NCBI GenBank assembly: GCA_026770025.1
Contig: JAMXDE010000009.1
Span: forward strand, 2,331,001 to 2,395,000
From: Craspedostauros australis
Lineage: Eukaryota; Bacillariophyta; Bacillariophyceae; Mastogloiales; Achnanthaceae
Length of the DNA stretch: 64,000 bases
Direction: 5' to 3'
Positions within the stretch are counted from its first letter, which is position 1. Every line of letters starts with the position of its first letter. Position numbers and translations under genes: made by a program. The notes under the pieces are model-generated. The model did not search any database. It had not been told where the DNA came from and saw nothing but the letters and a program-made list of their open reading frames with translations. Positions 55,001 through 64,000 of the stretch are shown piece after piece.

Positions 55001-56024
55001 GAAAGCATCATAATTTATATAACGACTGTAGAGATCCACCGGAGACATGTAGATTGCTGGGATGTACGTGCCTTGGTTTTCGGGGTACGTGTTGTTGATC
55101 CCGGGCGCTGGTTGCCAGATCTTGGGGACGACTTCGAATTCCGTTGTCGAGTTCACGAAGTCGAGCTCTCCCTGGATCCATCCTTGGTTCTCGACTTGGA
55201 AGGCTTCGAAGTCCTCTTTCTCTTCATCTGTCACGGTGGCAAGAACTCCCAGCAAGATGGCGCCGGTGGCTGTGAGGGCCTGCTCACACTGGGCCTCTAA
55301 TCCTGGCATCACGACGAACGGCCATTTTTGCCCACTTGCCTCGGTATGGATGGTCATGTGCAGGCTCAGTCTTTCGAAAATACCGAAGATGTCTCTCGCA
55401 TTGATCTGGGACACCTCGACGATTTGATTGGCAAAGTCTTTGAACTGATCAGTCGTTGGTGGCGATCGTGATCGCGATGAGGGGAATGGACATTGAAATG
55501 GAATGGGATGGCAGATGCGAACAGTGGGTGACACAACAGATAGAATGGCGAAGTGTGAGGGTATCAAGTATCGAGGGCATTGGACGACGCAGTAAGCATG
55601 ATGGCTGTGCGACGTCCTGGATGTGGCCATCTCTCTATGGTCCACCAAAAGCAACGACAACAACCGCTGCTGCTTGCGTCTTCATTTACTCTGCGTAACT
55701 CACCCGAACCTCGAAGCTGTTGCGGTCGTCGTTGCTGGAGATGATGTATACTCCCACCGCACTACCCGCGGCCGCAAAGAGGAGGACTATGAGAAAGATC
55801 AGGCGAGATCTGCCAACTTGGCGATTCTCGCTGCCAGCCAACCGCGACGCAAGGTCCTCCTCCGTGCGGTTCTCGACCTGCTTGGAACTCTGTCCGCTGT
55901 TCATCGATGAAGATCCTCCAGTTCCGGTCCCATGCGATGATTGAACTTCCCCAAATGAAGCTGCGCCTGACGACGCCCCGCTGAGCGCATCGCTCTCGTC
56001 GTATGTCTCTGCTGATGCCAACAT
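52037..56024 (-). CDS. Membrane guanylate cyclase fused to cyclic-nucleotide phosphodiesterase (two exons, 1242 aa)
   Basis: The enzyme should both make and break cGMP at a membrane. Exon 1 is 56024-55704 and exon 2 is 55444-52037. The 259-bp intron starts GTGAGT and ends CAG, phase 0, joining 'NSFEVR' to 'FKDFANQ'. The first ATG is at 56024. Residues about 75-95 are a first membrane helix. An extracytoplasmic sensor-like region follows, then a second helix ('TVVVVLIFFMTAMFFILY'). The class III cyclase domain follows: metal Asp524 ('LFADIVGFTAW') and Asp568 ('KVETIGDCYVA', whose Glu and Cys favour GTP), and 'FGDTVNTAARVES'. The phosphodiesterase domain has H-x3-H ('FHSFAHASH'), His895-Asp896 ('LVHDVDHLGVPN') and Asp1082 ('QAADVAHTM'), so the metal site is complete. 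Bifunctional cyclase-phosphodiesterase proteins are known in diatoms; from memory, some respond to sex pheromone in Seminavis. The ligand here is unknown. Confidence 0.9.
55445..55703 (-). other. Intron of the cyclase-phosphodiesterase gene
   Basis: The donor gtgagt is at 55703-55698 and the acceptor cag ends at 55445. The flanking exons join in phase 0, and removal restores a helix-sensor junction expected in this family. Both flanking frames are open into the intron only briefly upstream of it. Confidence 0.75.
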
Positions 56025-58521
56025 GGTTGCGGCTGGATTCCAGACCAAACGATGGTACTCAAAGAGGTGATGGTTCTTTGCGAATGTTTGTGGATCAGTT
56101 TGCTTTTGCGTTTGGGTCGGTTTATGGTCACGAGGTGTGTCGAGAGCAACTCGTCTCGACTTGCTGTCGCCAAGGCACAGGCAAGAGCGCCAGCTTCATC
56201 GATGTTGTCGTGGTTGTTGTCGTTGCGGCGGTGCGAGCGATGACACGCGAGTGCCTCCAGTGTGCGTACGCGTATGTACGCGTATGTACGCGTGTGTTGC
56301 GTGGACTTATCAGTTGTGAACCTTGGGCCTTTGTGATTTTGGTTGTTTGGCGATGTGGGATGAAATGACCAATGGGCACGGTCACGATGACCAAGTTTCT
56401 GGCCTGTGGGGTTGTCAAGTGACGTTCTAAACGAAATACTTAAGCACTGCTCCTGAATTGTGAGCAAGCTGAATATCACTTGAATGCTCACTTCAATGAC
56501 GAATTTCTGCGCACGGAAGGCTAATCCACACGCCCATAAAGAACCCAACGTGAAGCCAAGATCACAACAAATCACGCCTTCTTTGTCCTTTTCCTGAGAG
56601 TACTATCATGATGAAAGGATGTCGGAAGAACATCCGTTTCTTGCAGTATGGTACGTCTATCCTTCTCGTGTGATACGGGGCAAGTCTCTGTCGTGTTGCT
56701 GCTGGTGCCTGGTGCGGCGTAGGCTGGAGATGAGCACTTGCCGCTCGCCACAAGACTTTCCATGGTGTGGCAAGGCATGACATGACATGAGCGGGTGAAA
56801 CGATTTCGAAACGGAAGATGCGCTTTGGAGGATGAAGGGGCTAATCGTGATCTGCTACGGGTGCGTTACCTCGCAGCGGGAGGAGCACAGGTTGCACCAA
56901 TGTTTTGCTCCAAGACCATTTCTGTTTTCCGCTGTCTCTTTGGCACCATGGAATGTTCGGGTCTCGTGGCCCCCGGCATCCTTCGTGGCAGGTCAAGAAA
57001 GTTGCGTACTTGCACAAGAAAAAGGAAGACTTTTTGTTCTCCTCCTGTTCTGCAGGTCCAAGTAGGAGCGTCATACTCGCACTTGCCTCTTGCGTTGTTG
57101 GGCCGCACTTTCCTGCTCATGGTATGGCATGCAGACAGATCGGTTGGTTTGCCTGTCAGCATTGTCGTGCCAGAGGGTACTGTTGGACACTCAGAGGAGG
57201 TTGTTCTGCCGAAGAATCGTGGCCACAGAGTGGCCGTTTCTGGGGGAGAAGCAAAGGAAGAGGGGCTGCGGGAAGGGCACTACACTGCCGATCATGTGTG
57301 AAGGGAATTTCTTGCATCAGGTGGTACGTGTTTTGTTGTCTCATGATGGCATCAGCGCATAGTGGTATCCGGATCCCTTGGCTCGAGGCCATTCTTTCAA
57401 GACCTTGGGTGGGATGCAGGGATCTACTGGTGTGAGCAACGTACAATATGCTATTACGCCTACCATCCCATAGGTCGTACTCAAGTATACATCCGTGTAC
57501 CTACGAGTATCCACAGCTCCATCGAGAAACCCAGCCAGGAGCCTCGCTCTTCGGTGATCCGTGCAACCGCGAGATGAATAAGTCTCCGGCACGAGCGGCA
57601 AACCACAAGCACGAGTATCGGCATTCTGCCGACATCCATTTGGTAGTGAAAACCTACGTACACATACATTTGTACGTAGGGTACGAGTACCAAACTCTAC
57701 CACGAACGGAGCCATTCCCGTAGTCGTAGATAGCAGCACGTCTCGCTTCATTCTATTGGGACATCCACGAACTTGATTGTTGCACGAGGGCTCCTCTCCT
57801 TCGTAAGAGGCGTTTCGTGATCTACCGGACCCAAGTTAGCCGCAACGTCATTTTGTCTGTCTCTTCGCTGTCTGTCAATATCCCTAATGATTTTGGCCTG
57901 GTACTGGCCTACGTACCTTGCGTCCGGACGCAAATTGGACGCTCAGTTTGCGTCCCCACGCAAATTGGGCCAATTTGCGTCCGGACGCAAGCGGCGACTC
58001 AACGGACTCGCCCAAATACGCTTTATGAGAAGCCGTTTTTTTTTTCAAATCCTCTTGCACTGGCCAGCTCGACTCACGACATGCCTCATGTCTTAAATTT
58101 ATAATAATCGTTGCAGTTGTGGGAATTGAACAAACAATGATCATGCGTCGTGCGTCACCCCCCCCCTGGCCGTGTCACACCGTTGCCGTGCTTTTGCATT
58201 TGCTGTCATCGTGGGTTGATGTTTTCCATGCACTCGCACACACCTGTTCCGCAATTTCGGTTGCGTTCACCGTTGCCCGTTGCCACTCGCCAACGAAATC
58301 CACAACCTCGTCGTTTCTCCATCGCACACATCACTGATCTTCCCATCGCACACATCACTTCCCCATCTTCCTCCACATCAACACATGTTCAACATGCAGT
58401 TGCAATCTGTCCATCCCACACTTCGACATGCCAACATTGCAATGACACCTACTACTTCTGCTCTGGCAAAACACAATTGAAGCATGCCTTCTTTCCAGTT
58501 CTCACAAAAATCAACAGCTGC
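56025..58521. other. Intergenic, about 2.5 kb
   Basis: It contains the promoter side of the cyclase gene, a 'cgcgtatgta' direct repeat near 56268-56290, inverted 'tacgtac'-type palindromes near 57651-57690, and the palindrome cluster at 57917-57991. The open frames here (for example 56795-57301 +) have no recognisable motif and are not called. Confidence 0.5.
57917..57991. repeat. Cluster of three related palindromes in a larger inverted repeat
   Basis: TTGCGTCCGGACGCAA occurs at 57919-57934 and again at 57974-57989, with TTGCGTCCCCACGCAA between them at about 57948-57963. The outer two sit inside arms (57917-57938 and 57970-57991) that are perfect 22-base inverses of each other. The structure could extrude a cruciform or bind a dimeric protein at three sites. 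Confidence 0.85.
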
Positions 58522-60645
58522 ACACTCGATCAACTTCCACCCCAGCGATGGAGAGCATCAGCAATACAAACAACTCACCAAACCAACAGCAGCACACTCG
58601 ATCAACATCCACCCCGGCGATGGAGAGCAGCATCAACGTGAACAACTCACCAAACAAACAGCAGCGCACTCGATCAACTTCCACTCCAGTGATGGAGAGC
58701 AGCATCAACGCGAACAACTCACCAAACCAACAGCACTGTGCTCGATCAACTTCCACCCCAGCAATGGAGAGCATCGGCAATGTGAACAACTCACCAAACC
58801 AACAGCAGCACACTCGATCAACTTCCACTCCAGTGATGGAGAGCAGCATCAACGCGAACAACTCACCAAACCAACAGTACCGTGCTCAATCAACTTCCAC
58901 CCCAGCGATGGAGAGCAGCACCAACGCAAACAACTCACCAAACCAACCGCAGCACATTCGATCAACTTCCACCCCAGTGATGGACAGCATCATCAATGCG
59001 CGCAACCCACCAAACCAACCGCAGCACACTCGATCAACTTCCACCCCAGCGATGGAGAGCGGCATCAACGCAAACAAGTCACAAAACCCACAGCACCGTG
59101 CTCGATCAACTTCCACTCCAGTGATGGAGAGCATCATCAATGCGCGCAACTCACCAAACCAACAGCAGCGTCCTCGATCAACTTCCACTCCAGTGATGGA
59201 GAGCATCAGCAATGCACGCAACTTACCAAACCAACAGCACCGTGCTCGATCAACTTTCACCCCAGCGATGGACAACATCATCAATGTGCGCAACTTACCA
59301 AACCAACGGCAGCGCACTCGATCAACTTCCACTCCAGTGATGGACAACATCATCAATGCGCGCAACTCACCAAACCAACGGCACCGTGCTCGATCAACGT
59401 CCACCCCAGTGGACAGCATCATCAACGCGAACAACTCACCAAACCAACAGCAGCGCACTCGATCAACTTCCACCCCAGTGGACAGCATCATCAACGCGCG
59501 CAACTCACCAAACCAACAGCAGCGTGCTCAATCAACTTCCACCCCAGTGAACAGCATCATCAATGCAAACAACTCACCAAACCAACAGCACCGTGCTCGG
59601 TCAACTTCCACTCCAGTGATGGACAACATCATCAATGCGCGCAACTCACCAAACCAACAGCAGCACACTCGATCAGCTTCCACCCCAGTGACAGACAGCA
59701 TTCTCAATGCAAACAAGTCACCAAACCAACGGCAGCACATTCGATCAACTTCCACCCCAGTGGACAGCATCATCGATGCGCGCAACTCACCAAACCAACA
59801 GCAGCGCACTCGATCAACTTCCACCCCAGTGAACAGCATCATCAATGCAAACAACTCACAAAACCAACAGCAGCACACTCGATCAACTTCCACCCCAGTG
59901 ACGGAGAGCATCATCAATGCGCGCAACTCACCAAACCAACAGCAGCGCACTCGATCAACTTCCACTCCAATGACGGACAGCATCATCAATGCGCGCAACT
60001 CACCAAACCAACAGCAGCGCACTCAATCAACTTCCACCCCAGTGTACAGCATCATCAATGCAAACAAGTCACAAAACCCACAGCACCGTGCTCGATCAAC
60101 TTCCACCCCAGCGATGGAGAGCATCATCAATGCGCGCAACTCACCAAACCAACAGCAGCGCACTCGATCAACTTCCACTCCAATGACGGACAGCATCATC
60201 AATGCGCGCAACTCACCAAACCAACAGCAGCGCACTCGATCAACTTCCACCCCAGTGAACAGCATCATCAATGCAAACAACTCACAAAACCAACAGCAGC
60301 ACACTCGATCAACTTCCACCCCAGTGACGGAGAGCATCATCAATGCGCGCAACTCACCAAACCAACAGCAGCGCACTCGATCAACTTCCACCCCAGTGGA
60401 CAGCATCATCAACGCGCGCAACTTACCAAACCAACAGCACCGTGCCCGATCAACTTCCACCCCAGCGATGGAGAGCATCAGCAATGCGCGCAACATACCA
60501 AACCAACGGCAGCGCACTCGATCAACTTCCACTCCAGTGATGGACAGCATCATCAATGCAAACAAGTCACCAAACCAACAGCAGCGCACTCGATCAACTT
60601 CCACCCCAGCGATGGAGAGCAGCATCAATGCGAGCAACAATGGGC
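58522..60645 (+). repeat. 72-bp tandem repeat array, about 30 units, coding
   Basis: Units begin near 'cactcgatcaacttccacc' and repeat every 72 bases, sometimes 69. All are multiples of three, so frame is kept. In the frame used by the gene below, the unit reads about 'RSTSTPVMESIINARNSPNQ' plus four residues. The units differ by scattered substitutions and small in-frame deletions, with some higher-order blocks repeated (for example 59820-60060 and 60170-60300 look alike). Confidence 0.95.
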
Positions 60646-63600
60646 AGGGCGTCAGCACTGGCACATTCAGCATGCATATTGCAACACAGGACCCAAATCC
60701 ACAGCCAGCCACAGAACCTGTGGATGGTGACATCCATCAAGTGTCCCAGAGTCCACCTCGACATATTTCAGTTGCGCCAAACCAATCCTTGATTGGTGTT
60801 GCCACTGGCCTCGGTGTACGCCTCAACAGTGGTGACGACAACACCAGCAACAACAATGTTGACCACAACAATGCCAACACCAACGCCGACAATGATAACA
60901 ATGGCAATGTTGGCTGCAATATTGACAGCATAAGCAATGGAGATGACAACGGTCATGGAGATGAAAATGGCAATGATGGCTACCTTGTCACTTTGCCTTC
61001 GCAGACTCTCCATGACAACAACGCCTCTGGAATCAAGACTATGCCGATGAAGTGGGACCTTCTGCCTTGGCGTACATGCAAATTCTCTGTCTCCGTCAGC
61101 GCTGCACAGCGGCTTTGCCACAAGCTCATGGTGGCTGAGGTTCTTCAGATTCGTGCTCGTGCAGTACTCAACACCAAGAAACACAACCCAACCACAGACG
61201 ACTTCACAAAGTTTGTGTTCGGAGAACACTCCGTCCTCTTTTCATCAGCTTTCGGTCCAGCAGGGTTGGGCATGGGGTTCAAGAACTTCCTGCAGTTCAT
61301 GGTTGGTTTCACAACTCAGGCATGCTTCAATCTGTCGGTGAAGGAGATGTACTCCACCAAAATTCTGCAAACTGGCAGTGGATTTCCAACCAGGGAGGAG
61401 TACATGCAGGCATGGGACCTCATTTCATTTGACGGTGAAGTACCAGAAAGTGACCGACCCACTTACCTATGGTTCACTCTGGAGAAGTGCTGCAACGAAG
61501 TCCTCGATCACATGGTGCTACGAAATATGACATCCGAGAGGTACATCACCCTTGACGATGACAAGGTCCAATGCGGAAGTCGTGGCAGCAAGAGCAACCT
61601 TCGCAGAGTACGACACATCCAAAAAAATCGGTTTGGGTACGTGTGCGATGATCATCACAATGGTTGAGTTGGCCGTGTGATTTTGTTTCTCTGTGAAGTT
61701 CCAGTCAAATGCTTCCACACTCTCAACCTATTTTCTTTTCTTGCATTCCACTCTCCTTCTATTCTTTCTCAGCCTTGTTGCCAACACAATGGCGTTCACC
61801 TGTTCAGGTATGCCATGTGGTCTGTTCTGGCTCAGGAAATCTCAAGGTGGAGACACGAAGTTGACGCTGGACGCCATCAAGCAGCAGCTCGGGAAGGGAA
61901 TGCTGTGGCTGGAGGATGTAACTGTCCTATTTGATCGAGGCTACAGCTGCGAAGAGATAGTCAAGAACCTCATCGAAGTTGGAGCTGATATCCTCAGCAC
62001 CCACAAGCGTGACGGATACCTCCCATTTGATTTTGGTCAACGTGAACGGAGACCAAAAGGTCAAATGGATCTTCGGATGAAAGGGATACCGTACGTTTGG
62101 ATTGCTTCCACTGACAAGATACCAAACAAGGTATTGACATGCCATGCCATGAGGGACAACGGCAAGATGGTGTTTGGGGTTGACACCAAGAGGGGTGGCT
62201 TTGAGTGGGACCTGACTCTTGTCAACTTTGCGGACGAGAAGCTGTATGACAACCTCATCAATGCTCCTCCTGATGCAGACTTGAGGACGTCTTCCTTTCC
62301 CCAATACTTTGTGCCATTCGCATACAACTATGGTGCATCCCATGCAGTGCAACAAGGAGAGAGGAATTTGGCGCATGCTGATCATCTCTTCCTTGCAGCT
62401 GAAGGTGGAGACGAAAGACGAGATGCCATGACCCAGGTCCACATTGCCACCGAGGAATTAAGGCGCCGACGGGAAGCGGCCAAGGCAAGATGGTCTTCAC
62501 ACATCCACGACCTTCAGGTTGAGGGACTGACATGTGCCCAACGTGACCCACTCTGGTTCATGCTACGGAAGTTCGCACTCACAAGCTCATCAACATACAA
62601 GCTCATTTCGACTGTTCTTCAATCAGAGGAGTGGGTTGACAGAGCCAACGTGAGCACCTTCGATATTGCAGCATGGAAGACAGTTGCAGAGTATCTTGGG
62701 ATCGACCATGACAAAAAATTGGGAGACCTTGATCGAACAAGGAAAATGCGGAGGATCAATGACAGGGCCCATTCGGTGTACAAGGCGCTGACAGAGAACA
62801 GCATTGACTCGTCTGCTTTGGAAGAGAAGATGCTCGACGCATTGAGCAAACGTGCAGAATCGGTTCCTGACTCGGACAGTGCCACCAGTGCCTCTCATGA
62901 GGATGATTCTGCTACAGGCAACACACTGTCGGATGAGCAGATACTGCTACATGCATTACTCTGTGACCACAGTGTGTTGTCTCAAGCAGCAGCTGAGGAA
63001 GAAATCCGAGCATTGGTTGGACTCTTCTATGGTGACAACAACTCTCGTGGTCTGGGCACGTTGCTGTCAAAACTGAAGAAGATCCTACAAATGAAGTGCA
63101 AGTTTCATCGACGATACTGCCTCATGACTACAACAATGCTGAAATCAATGTACACCAAAAGATATCCAGCATCCAGGAGGGACAAGATCGCTGCTGGAGA
63201 CCTTCGGAGAATGCTGGTCAAAAATGACCAAGCACAGCCATCCGCACCTGCGAACACTTCTCAGCCACGCAACAACAGGGAGGGGTCAGAGGATGCAGGT
63301 ACCAACAAATACCTGCAGGACCTGCAGATGCGCCTCATGCAACAGGTGCTGTCCTGCTGGTATATGAAGCCTCGAAAGGGTGAAGAGGGAGAACCAATCC
63401 AGCTCGGGTTGGACAACGAAGACCCTTTGATGGAAGAGGTGATGACACATGCCAACATTTGTGGGCCCAACACTCGACTGAAAGCTGCATTCAGTGCTGG
63501 GCTGGTGAGGCATCCCGACCAACCTTATGCTCGAGCATCAGTGGACTTTCTTGCAGTTGTGGGAGAATATGCCAATGAATCACAAGAAAAGGTGTTCGTG

Positions 63601-63834
63601 GTCGAAATGAAAACTCGAGCATCACCAAAGACAGAACTGAACGAAAAGGAGTGGCATGCAAAGGCAAAACAACGGCCTGGTCACCCCAACAACCACAATG
63701 CGTTCTTCCCACTGCAGGATGATGAGTTCAGAGCGGCTTTTTCGAGACCAGAGGAAATGATACAGTTGTTGCATCATTCCTTTGTGTTTGGTGTTCCGAA
63801 CGCCCTCCTTTGCATTGGTACGTATCTGAAGTGA
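58548..63834 (+). CDS. Repeat-DDE transposase-PD-(D/E)xK nuclease-like fusion (two exons, about 1716 aa)
   Basis: Probably a transposase or a domesticated one. Exon 1 is 58548-61636 and exon 2 is 61773-63834, joined in phase 2; the total is exactly divisible by three. Parts: residues 1 to about 700, tandem 24-residue Ser/Thr/Asn/Gln repeats; a linker rich in Asn and Asp; then a globular domain ('KWDLLPWRTCKFSVSVSAAQ', 'EHSVLFSSAFG'); 'YITLDDDKVQCGSR' with candidate catalytic D1003/D1005; across the intron 'VTVLFDRGYSCEEIV' with D1084. This resembles the PiggyBac/IS4-like DDE proteins of oomycetes and diatoms, as far as I recall. A long helical region follows. Near the end, 'ASVDFLAVVGEYAN' and 'VFVVEMKTRA' supply D1621, E1641 and K1643 in a PD-(D/E)xK arrangement. 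The start is the first Met in this frame after a stop at 58443 and lies inside the repeats; an upstream exon is possible. TIRs were not found, and the right flank is outside the window. Confidence 0.7.
61637..61772 (+). other. Intron of the transposase-nuclease gene
   Basis: 136 bp, with donor GTACGT at 61637 and acceptor 'ctttctcag' ending at 61772 after a long pyrimidine tract. It links 'NRFG' to 'LVANTMAFTC' in the frame of the downstream open region. Without splicing, the upstream frame stops at 61665-61667. Confidence 0.7.
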
Positions 63835-64000
63835 TATCATCATTTTCCGTCTTTGCATGACAATCCACATCACTAACCTCCATCCTCTATCTTCACTTGT
63901 CATGAAAATCACCTCACAACATTGGATTGCAACGGGACGAACTGTGTCACCACATCACAGGCGACATGGCAGCAAAACCAATTCGCACCATCGCAACCAG
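63835..64000. other. 3' flank of the transposase-nuclease gene, at the window end
   Basis: No further gene is visible before the edge. The last about 100 bases are open in some frames but too short to judge. Confidence 0.4.

Noticed and set aside
55901-56575. 224-codon minus-strand frame overlapping exon 1 of the cyclase
   Set aside because: It reads exon 1 in another frame and runs through the upstream region. Exon 1 gives a membrane helix and a good splice junction; this frame gives neither.
58522-60645. Regular repeats suggesting a CRISPR array
   Set aside because: There are no unique spacers: the whole 72-base unit repeats and is coding, in a eukaryotic setting.
58484-60730. 748-codon open frame on the plus strand within the tandem array
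   Set aside because: It ends with the repeats, while the other frame continues into conserved-looking transposase sequence. I treat it as a second open frame of the same repeats, noted as a finding.
58886-60733. Long minus-strand frames in the array ('GVEVDRVRCCWFGELRALMM')
   Set aside because: They are mirror readings of the coding repeats with an improbable Cys/Trp-rich composition.
61677-61934. Alternative acceptor at 61808 leading into another frame
   Set aside because: It would end after about 40 codons; the acceptor at 61773 has a stronger pyrimidine tract and keeps a 687-codon frame.
1-64000. tRNA, rRNA and riboswitch genes
   Set aside because: I looked for T-loop motifs (GGTTCRANYCC) and rRNA cores by eye and saw none. 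A scan with tRNAscan-SE or Infernal would be decisive.

Overview
The window looks like nuclear DNA from a diatom (Bacillariophyta), probably a large repeat-rich pennate genome. The clues are a membrane guanylate cyclase fused to a cyclic-nucleotide phosphodiesterase, secreted or membrane proteins with Pro-Thr-rich linkers ('PTSAPTSAPT' style), a DUF6818-like SANT protein, a GT10 fucosyltransferase, few introns, and Copia elements. The species is an inference. No rRNA, tRNA or CRISPR array was recognised.

Layout. 1-2.3 kb: a dispersed repeat cut by the window edge, then tandem repeats. 2.29-8.31 kb: DNA transposon T1, with about 144-bp terminal inverted repeats (TIRs) around one large DDE-type protein and 1.7 kb of extra DNA. 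8.47-11.55 kb: mobile-element debris between the arms of a perfect 32-bp inverted repeat, including a 5'-truncated LINE with a 16-bp target duplication inside a GACCCC-ended element. 11.83-13.12 kb: fucosyltransferase. 14.17-14.89 kb: a SANT-domain gene cut off by a Copia LTR. 14.89-30.20 kb: an older Copia element (B) with a young Copia element (A, 15.48-22.87 kb) inserted into its 5' LTR. 31.09-33.20 kb: a 5'-truncated phosphodiesterase relic with a Ser- and Lys-rich tail. 33.75-36.42 kb: a secreted Cys-rich protein with duplicated modules. 38.62-43.17 kb: T2, a second, younger and compact copy of the T1 transposon family. 43.85-44.66 kb: solo LTR of family B. 45.48-46.32 kb: a second copy of the window-start repeat. 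46.67-48.52 kb: a membrane protein. 49.03-50.96 kb: a disordered coiled-coil protein. 52.04-56.02 kb: the two-exon guanylate cyclase-phosphodiesterase. 57.92-57.99 kb: a cluster of palindromes. 58.55-63.83 kb: a two-exon protein made of about 30 tandem 24-residue repeats, a DDE (PiggyBac/IS4-like) core and a C-terminal PD-(D/E)xK nuclease-like motif.

The host genes are unrelated neighbours, not a pathway. The exception is the bifunctional cyclase-phosphodiesterase and the relic phosphodiesterase about 20 kb away, which are paralogues. The best candidates for something undescribed are (i) the T1/T2 transposon family, whose proteins share an invariant D-84-D-37-E spacing, and (ii) the repeat-DDE-nuclease fusion at 58.5-63.8 kb. 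All assignments come from reading the sequence; no database search was run.
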